From Niastella populi (lineage in GTDB: Bacteria; Bacteroidota; Bacteroidia; Chitinophagales; Chitinophagaceae), in NCBI RefSeq assembly GCF_002078015.1, contig NZ_LWBP01000156.1:82602-146601 (forward strand): a stretch of 64,000 bases of DNA, given 5' to 3'. The translations under genes were made by a program, and so were the position numbers. Under the pieces are notes generated by a model. It was not told the origin of the DNA. It worked only from the letters and a program-made list of their open reading frames with translations, and searched no databases. Positions 60,021-64,000 of this stretch are shown piece by piece; positions within the stretch are counted from its first letter, which is position 1; every line of letters starts with the position of its first letter.

Positions 60021-61316
60021 ATGACAGCTCAAAAATATCGTACAGCAGCAGAAGCAGTTCAGTTGATACAATCGAATCAGCGCGTATTCCTGCATGGAAG
60101 CGCCGCTACGCCCGTTCACCTGATAAAAGCATTGCTGGCCCGCCATGCTGAATTGAACAACGTTGAACTGGTTAGCATAACTACCTTAGGCGATGTTGAT
60201 TTCAATAAAAGTGAATACCTCAACAGTTTTTTCTTTAACTCCTTATTTGTTTCGGCCAACGTACGCAATGTGGCTAATAGCGAGCTGGGCGATTATGTGC
60301 CTGTGTTCCTGAGCCAGATCCCGCAATTGTTCAAACGGAATATCCTTCCCATCGATGTGGCATTGATACAGGTATCGCCGCCCGACCGGCACGGGTTCTG
60401 TACCCTGGGTACATCTGTTGACATTGCCCGTGCCGCAGTAGATACCGCCCGTATCATCATTGCACAGGTGAACCCGCAAATGCCCCGCACCCATGGCGAT
60501 GGTTTCATTCACGTAAATAAGATCGATGTGCTGGTTGAACACGACAGCGCATTGCCCGAAGTAGACTATTCTTCCAAAGTAAATGCCGCCATTGCGCAGA
60601 TCGGTAAAAATGTGGCGTCGCTCATCGAAGACGGCGCTACGCTGCAAATGGGCATCGGTAACATTCCCGACCAGGTGCTGAAAAACCTTACCGGTCACAA
60701 GAACCTGGGCATACATACAGAGATGTTGTCCGACGGCGTAATACCGCTTATTGAGCAGGGCATCATCAACAACAGTTGTAAAAAGGTGAACGTGGGCCGC
60801 TCCGTAACCGGGTTTATGGCCGGCACCCGCAAACTGTATGATTTTGTGAACGACAATCCCGCCATTCGCGTAATGGCTATAGAATATGTGAACGACACCA
60901 GCGTCATTCGGCAAAACCCCAGGGCCACGGCCATCAACAGCGCCATTGAAATAGATCTTACCGGACAGATCTGCGCCGATTCTATCGGTACGTATCAATA
61001 CTCGGGCATTGGCGGACAAATGGATTTTATGCGCGGCGCTTCATTGTCAGACGATGGCAAGCCCATCATCGCCATGGCTTCCACCACATCGAAAGGTTTA
61101 TCGCGTATTGTTCCGTTCCTGAAGGAGGGTGCCGGTGTTGTTACCACGCGTGGTCACGTGCATTGGGTGGTTACCGAATATGGTATCACCGATCTGTTTG
61201 GGAAGAATTTAAAACAAAGGGCGAAAGCGTTGATAGAGCTGGCGCATCCTGATCACAGGGAGGAATTGAGTAAGGCGGTTTGGGAGCGGTTTTATAAAAC
61301 AGTTCTTAGTTCTTAG
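60021..61316 (+). CDS. Acetyl-CoA hydrolase/transferase family enzyme (acetate or 4-hydroxybutyrate CoA-transferase)
   Basis: 431 aa class I CoA-transferase. N-terminal LIQSNQRVFLHGSAATPVHL, substrate region IALIQVSPPDRHGFCTLGTS-like (from VALIQVSPPD), catalytic Glu in LGIHTEMLSDGVIPL (about residue 236), and the C-terminal glycine loop YSGIGGQMDFMRGA with GAGVVTTRGHVHWVVTEYG. It moves CoA between short acids such as succinate, acetate or 4-hydroxybutyrate; which one cannot be decided here. The last codons (TVLSS) and the stop are written by the repeat word AGTTCTTAGTTCTTAG, so a repeat seems to have replaced or extended the natural C-terminus. Confidence 0.88.
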   Translation: MTAQKYRTAAEAVQLIQSNQRVFLHGSAATPVHLIKALLARHAELNNVELVSITTLGDVDFNKSEYLNSFFFNSLFVSANVRNVANSELGDYVPVFLSQIPQLFKRNILPIDVALIQVSPPDRHGFCTLGTSVDIARAAVDTARIIIAQVNPQMPRTHGDGFIHVNKIDVLVEHDSALPEVDYSSKVNAAIAQIGKNVASLIEDGATLQMGIGNIPDQVLKNLTGHKNLGIHTEMLSDGVIPLIEQGIINNSCKKVNVGRSVTGFMAGTRKLYDFVNDNPAIRVMAIEYVNDTSVIRQNPRATAINSAIEIDLTGQICADSIGTYQYSGIGGQMDFMRGASLSDDGKPIIAMASTTSKGLSRIVPFLKEGAGVVTTRGHVHWVVTEYGITDLFGKNLKQRAKALIELAHPDHREELSKAVWERFYKTVLSS

Positions 61317-61386
61317 TTCATAGTCCATAGTTCATAGTTCTTAGTTCATCGTTCACAGTTCATAGTTCCTAGTTGTTCAGTTATTG
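61301..61386. repeat. Degenerate 14-bp-family units overlapping a gene end
   Basis: Units AGTTCTT, AGTTCAT, AGTCCAT, AGTTCAC with period 7, the same half-units as the minisatellite at 31921-32326, followed by AGTTGTTCAGTTATT of the 8-bp family. The CoA-transferase stop codon (61314-61316) lies in the second unit. Confidence 0.85.
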
Positions 61387-61426
61387 AAGTCTAAGAATAA
61401 TTATTCATTTTAAATTTCGCGGGCCA

Positions 61427-61468
61427 TTGACCATTGACCATTCACCATTGACCATTGACCATTGACCG
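61427..61468. repeat. CCATTGA heptamer tandem repeat
   Basis: Six copies of CCATTGA, one with a substitution (CCATTCA), directly before a terminator hairpin. Confidence 0.85.
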
Positions 61469-61503
61469 AAAGCCCCATCCTGGTTTTGCCAGAACGGGGC
61501 TTT
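61469..61503. terminator. Bidirectional terminator between convergent genes
   Basis: Outer stem AAAGCCCC/GGGGCTTT and inner stem CTGG/CCAG, with a T-rich tail on the plus side. Confidence 0.8.
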
Positions 61504-61583
61504 GTTTTGCTTTTGGGTTAAATAACGCGAAGGCTTGTATTTTATAACATATCCCGATTGCCGGGATCTGTATTGCTTTCAAC

Positions 61584-62138
61584 TTATTTCTCGCTCAGCG
61601 CTACTCCTACCGAAACCCGGGTATCATCATAGAACAGGTTCAGGGCAGTAGGTTTAGCACCTGCAGGTACTTTGTACGTCCAGCTTTCAACGCCTGAAGT
61701 TGCTTCAGGTTGTGCTCTTAAGAAATCGGTACCTGAATCGTGGGTGATGTTGGTGCCATTGTCAAGTTGCAAACGTGAGTCGCTATAGGCAATTGACACG
61801 CTTCTTCCATCACCTATTTGGGTTTTATTCGTTACGGTAAGCTTGAATGTGAGTTCAATACCATTGTCTTTACCATCGGGGTCGGTCAATGCAATGGCGG
61901 TTGCGCCTGTTACTTTTACCAGGGCCTCTTTTTGTTTGCCTAAAATGGCCGAATCGGGAGTGATGGTTACAGCGTATTCTTTAGGCGCGTTGGCAGGAGC
62001 CGATTTTTGTTCTTCACCGGAGTTGGATGACTGTTCGGAAGTGGCGTTTTCGCTGCTTTCTTCTTTTTTGCTACCGCCTTTACAAGCTGCAAAAACAAGG
62101 ACAGATGCTACAATACCCAGTGTAATAACTCTTTTCAT
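61584..62138 (-). CDS. Lipoprotein with Ser/Glu linker
   Basis: 184 aa from ATG 62138 (upstream extension lacks signal features). Lipobox LVFAAC, Cys19, then KGGSKKEESSENATSEQSSN, a Ser/Glu/Gln-rich linker of about 35 residues. The mature domain is an Ig-like sandwich of about 120 residues (ELTFKLTVTNKTQIGDG, SVSIAYSDSRLQLDNGT, VESWTYKVPAGAKPTALNLF) resembling DUF4352-type domains; that match is tentative. Probably outer-membrane anchored. Convergent with the CoA-transferase gene. Confidence 0.78.
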   Translation of the reverse strand: MKRVITLGIVASVLVFAACKGGSKKEESSENATSEQSSNSGEEQKSAPANAPKEYAVTITPDSAILGKQKEALVKVTGATAIALTDPDGKDNGIELTFKLTVTNKTQIGDGRSVSIAYSDSRLQLDNGTNITHDSGTDFLRAQPEATSGVESWTYKVPAGAKPTALNLFYDDTRVSVGVALSEK

Positions 62139-62861
62139 AAAAAAATTGAGGTTTAATAATCCATTAAAAAAAGCATGCAAATAAACTGTATTTATAATAA
62201 ATGCTATATTAACTGAACGATAAATACCTACTTACCTTAGTATTGAAAGCCCGTTCAATAGCTTTTATTTTTCATACGCGTTATATGTTGCGCATTCGAT
62301 GAAAATGTTACAGGTTGGTTTATTTACACAGGAGTTTTTTTTTAACTCTTCCTGTCTTCAATTGCCAGGGGCTTATAAATTGCCCTGAATAAGGTCAGAA
62401 ATGAACTCAAAAGGCGGGACGTTCTTCATCTGCTATTTCTACTTCCGGGTAGCATTTTTTTCTGATCTTTCTTAGGGCCAGGTATTCCCCTGGTTCGGGA
62501 CGGCTTCGTACCATCTTCGTTAATATACCGTATATATTTCGTACATGTCTCGTATATGTGTCGTATATAAGCCGTCTTTTTAAAAGATACGGGATATGTA
62601 CGAATAGCCTTTGAAAGATTATTTTGACACTATAGGGACATATGCGAAGCAGGGTGCGAACAGGTACGCTCTGGTTATAAAACAGCTATGAACAAAGGGA
62701 AAAAATGTAAGGTGGGATGAAAAAGGGGGGTAAAAATGTGTGCTTATTACGCGAAATTAATGTGTAAAATATAGATAACCGGATGGTTACTTTAAAGATA
62801 CATGTTTTTTGTAAATTACATATGATGCCTTATATACTTAATGCCATTAAACCAATTGATT
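62139..62861. other. AT-rich 723-bp spacer
   Basis: No supported gene on either strand. AT-richer than the surroundings. Contains the 11-bp phased repeats at 62529-62576, an opposite-sense GATATGTACGAATAG word at 62589-62605, and homopolymer runs. Probably the regulatory region of the gene at 62862. Confidence 0.5.
62529..62576. promoter_or_regulatory. Four 11-bp phased repeats CGTATATRTNT
   Basis: CGTATATATTT, CGTACATGTCT, CGTATATGTGT and CGTATATAAGC start at 62529, 62540, 62551 and 62562, followed by a fifth CGTC at 62573. The period of 11 bp is close to one turn of DNA, so a protein could bind all copies on one face. About 290 bp upstream of the next gene. Confidence 0.6.
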
Positions 62862-63677
62862 ATGGGAAAATTTCAGCCACCCTTCTCTTTTACCGGTACG
62901 ATAGGTAATATCTCCGTTTACAAGATGCGCGGTTCTGACAAACCGATCGTGCGAAGAAAAGGCGGTCCTACCAAAAAACAGATCCAGACAAAACCCTCTT
63001 TTGCCGCCACCCGAAGAAATAATATGGAATTTGGCGGAAGGGCCCGCATTGCCGGCCAGGTGTTGGATATACTTCGTCCGCTTAAATACCTGGGCGATTA
63101 TAACCTTGCCGGTCCATTGAATACCCTGTTCAAACCTATTCAGGAACTTGATACGGTGAGCGAGCACGGGCAACGGAACGTTGTGCTCACTAAAGATCCG
63201 CATTTGCTGCAGGGTTTTTCCTTCAGTCGCAAAAATCCTTTTGAAAACATTATAGCTAACCGGATTATTTATACGCTTTCAAAAGAAACATTGAAGGCCT
63301 CCGTTACTTTTCCTGCACTGATACCTGGTGTAAACTTTTTCATTCCGGGTAATTACGCCTGGTATAAATTTATGGTAGTATTGGGTACTATTGAAGATAT
63401 GTTTTATACTGAAAGAGGATATAAACCGCAAAATGGAAAGGAAATGTTTATGTGGGAACTGGAAGTAACCGACTGGTTGGCCGTTTCACCACGATCTGAA
63501 CCAGTTACTGTAGCGTTTAACAGTATGGGCGACTACTTTGAAAAACTTGATGAAAATGTAAGTTTTAACCCTCAGAGTCTGCTGCTTGCAGTTGGCATTG
63601 CGTTTGGGAATATGGTCAGGGGCGAGGTAGAAATGGTAAAATATGTTGGCGCAGGGAAAGTATTGGCAATGGCGTGA
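62862..63677 (+). CDS. Conserved Bacteroidota protein of unknown function
   Basis: 271 aa from ATG 62862 (MGKFQPPFSFTGTIGNISVY); an in-frame ATG 21 bp upstream is also possible. The N-terminus is strongly basic after the opening motif (MRGSDKPIVRRKGGPTKKQI). A central part with FGGRARIAGQVLDILRPLKY is followed by beta-strand-rich sequence with aromatic residues (YAWYKFMVVLGTIEDMFY). No signal peptide or membrane segment. I recall similar proteins, often in several copies per genome, in this phylum but no assigned role. A long AT-rich control region precedes it and word repeats follow. Confidence 0.72.
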   Translation: MGKFQPPFSFTGTIGNISVYKMRGSDKPIVRRKGGPTKKQIQTKPSFAATRRNNMEFGGRARIAGQVLDILRPLKYLGDYNLAGPLNTLFKPIQELDTVSEHGQRNVVLTKDPHLLQGFSFSRKNPFENIIANRIIYTLSKETLKASVTFPALIPGVNFFIPGNYAWYKFMVVLGTIEDMFYTERGYKPQNGKEMFMWELEVTDWLAVSPRSEPVTVAFNSMGDYFEKLDENVSFNPQSLLLAVGIAFGNMVRGEVEMVKYVGAGKVLAMA

Positions 63678-63684
63678 ATACGCT

Positions 63685-64000
63685 GAACGCAAAACGCTGA
63701 ACGCTAATACACAAGTCTGTAATGCAGCCGAAAGCATAAAGCCGAAAGCCGAAAGCCGAAAGCTGATACAAAAGTCTTTAAGGCAGAAGACTGTTTAAAT
63801 ACAAAGCAGAAAGTCCAAAGAGAAATTTTATTCGCTTTCAGCTTTAGCCTGTGTTTGTATTCGCTTACTGCTTGCAGCTTGAAGCTTGCAGCTGTATTCG
63901 CCTTTCAGCTTTAGCCTGTATTTGTATTCGCTTGAAGCTTACAGCTTGCAGCTTGAAGCTGTATTTGCTTTTCAGCTTTAACCTGTATTTGTATTCGCTT
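63685..64000. repeat. Mixed repeat words running to the window edge
   Basis: CGCTGAACGCAAAACGCTGAACG and AAGCCGAAAGCCGAAAGCC come first. From 63828 follow opposite-orientation copies of the 59590 array: TGTATTTGTATT-type words at 63850, 63918 and 63984 (spacings 68 and 66) with GCTTGCAGCTTGAAGCTTGCAGC between. No gene in this 323-bp stretch. Confidence 0.85.

Noticed and set aside
60243..61019. 258-codon minus-strand frame opposite the CoA-transferase
   Set aside because: Shadow frame with no recognisable domain; the plus-strand enzyme explains the sequence.
1..64000. tRNA, rRNA and known riboswitches
   Set aside because: No cloverleaf with a TTCRA arm, rRNA segment or familiar riboswitch core was recognised by eye; a covariance-model search would be needed to exclude small RNAs.

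Overview
The window looks like chromosomal DNA of a Bacteroidota bacterium, most likely family Chitinophagaceae (a Niastella/Chitinophaga-type organism). The evidence is: TonB-dependent receptors with a carboxypeptidase-regulatory N-terminal domain, a type IX secretion C-terminal sorting domain (53723-55564), many small Sec-exported lipoproteins, promoters of the Bacteroidota type (-7 TAnnTTTG, -33 TTTG), weak ribosome binding sites and a Bacteroidota-type arginine decarboxylase. The genus is inference from gene content. I found no rRNA, tRNA, insertion sequence, integrase, phage gene or CRISPR array.

Layout. 1-3.5 kb: the N-terminal part of an outer-membrane receptor, an 8-bp tandem array, then lgt. 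3.7-8.3 kb: bacilliredoxin, Hsp20, two exported proteins of unknown role, arginine decarboxylase. 8.7-12.3 kb: the translation cluster thrS-infC-rpmI-rplT. 12.5-14.7 kb: two tandem exported paralogues sharing an unnamed C-terminal domain. 14.8-19.5 kb: M28 peptidase, second TonB-dependent receptor, DUF3347 protein. 19.7-24.7 kb: ABC-F ATPase, GNAT acetyltransferase, patatin/beta-barrel protein. 24.7-37 kb: a loose histidine-utilisation region. hutG, hutI, hutU and hutH are all on the minus strand with a MarR-type regulator just upstream of hutH, and are interrupted by a PF10136-like membrane protein, an OtsA-OtsB trehalose fusion, a 29-copy 14-bp minisatellite and a small exported protein. Together the four Hut enzymes convert histidine to glutamate plus formamide. 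37-45.9 kb: NHS-type permease plus Gfo/Idh/MocA oxidoreductase, Skp/OmpH, phosphohexose mutase, DUF2279 protein, PyrR-like phosphoribosyltransferase, membrane iron-sulfur oxidoreductase. 46-53.3 kb: lipoprotein, LysE exporter, a DinB/NRDE/ATP-grasp operon, YceI, then Crp-YHS-DoxX. 53.7-64 kb: SBBP/type IX secreted protein, fatty-acid desaturase, an overlapping HipA-like kinase/DUF3037 pair, lipoproteins, acetate CoA-transferase family enzyme and a conserved unknown protein.

The most unusual property is in the spacers, not the genes. At least eight families of short-period repeat words (unit 7-14 bp, plus longer 43, 68 and 127 bp periods) recur between genes, in both orientations. They often touch stop codons, form inverted pairs around terminator hairpins, and in several places run into annotated reading frames (N-terminal extensions of DoxX, LysE, YHS and HutG frames; an internal insert in the DUF2279 protein; the C-terminus of the CoA-transferase). 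I regard this repeat system as the best candidate for something undescribed, followed by the HipA-like kinase/DUF3037 pair and the structured leader of thrS.
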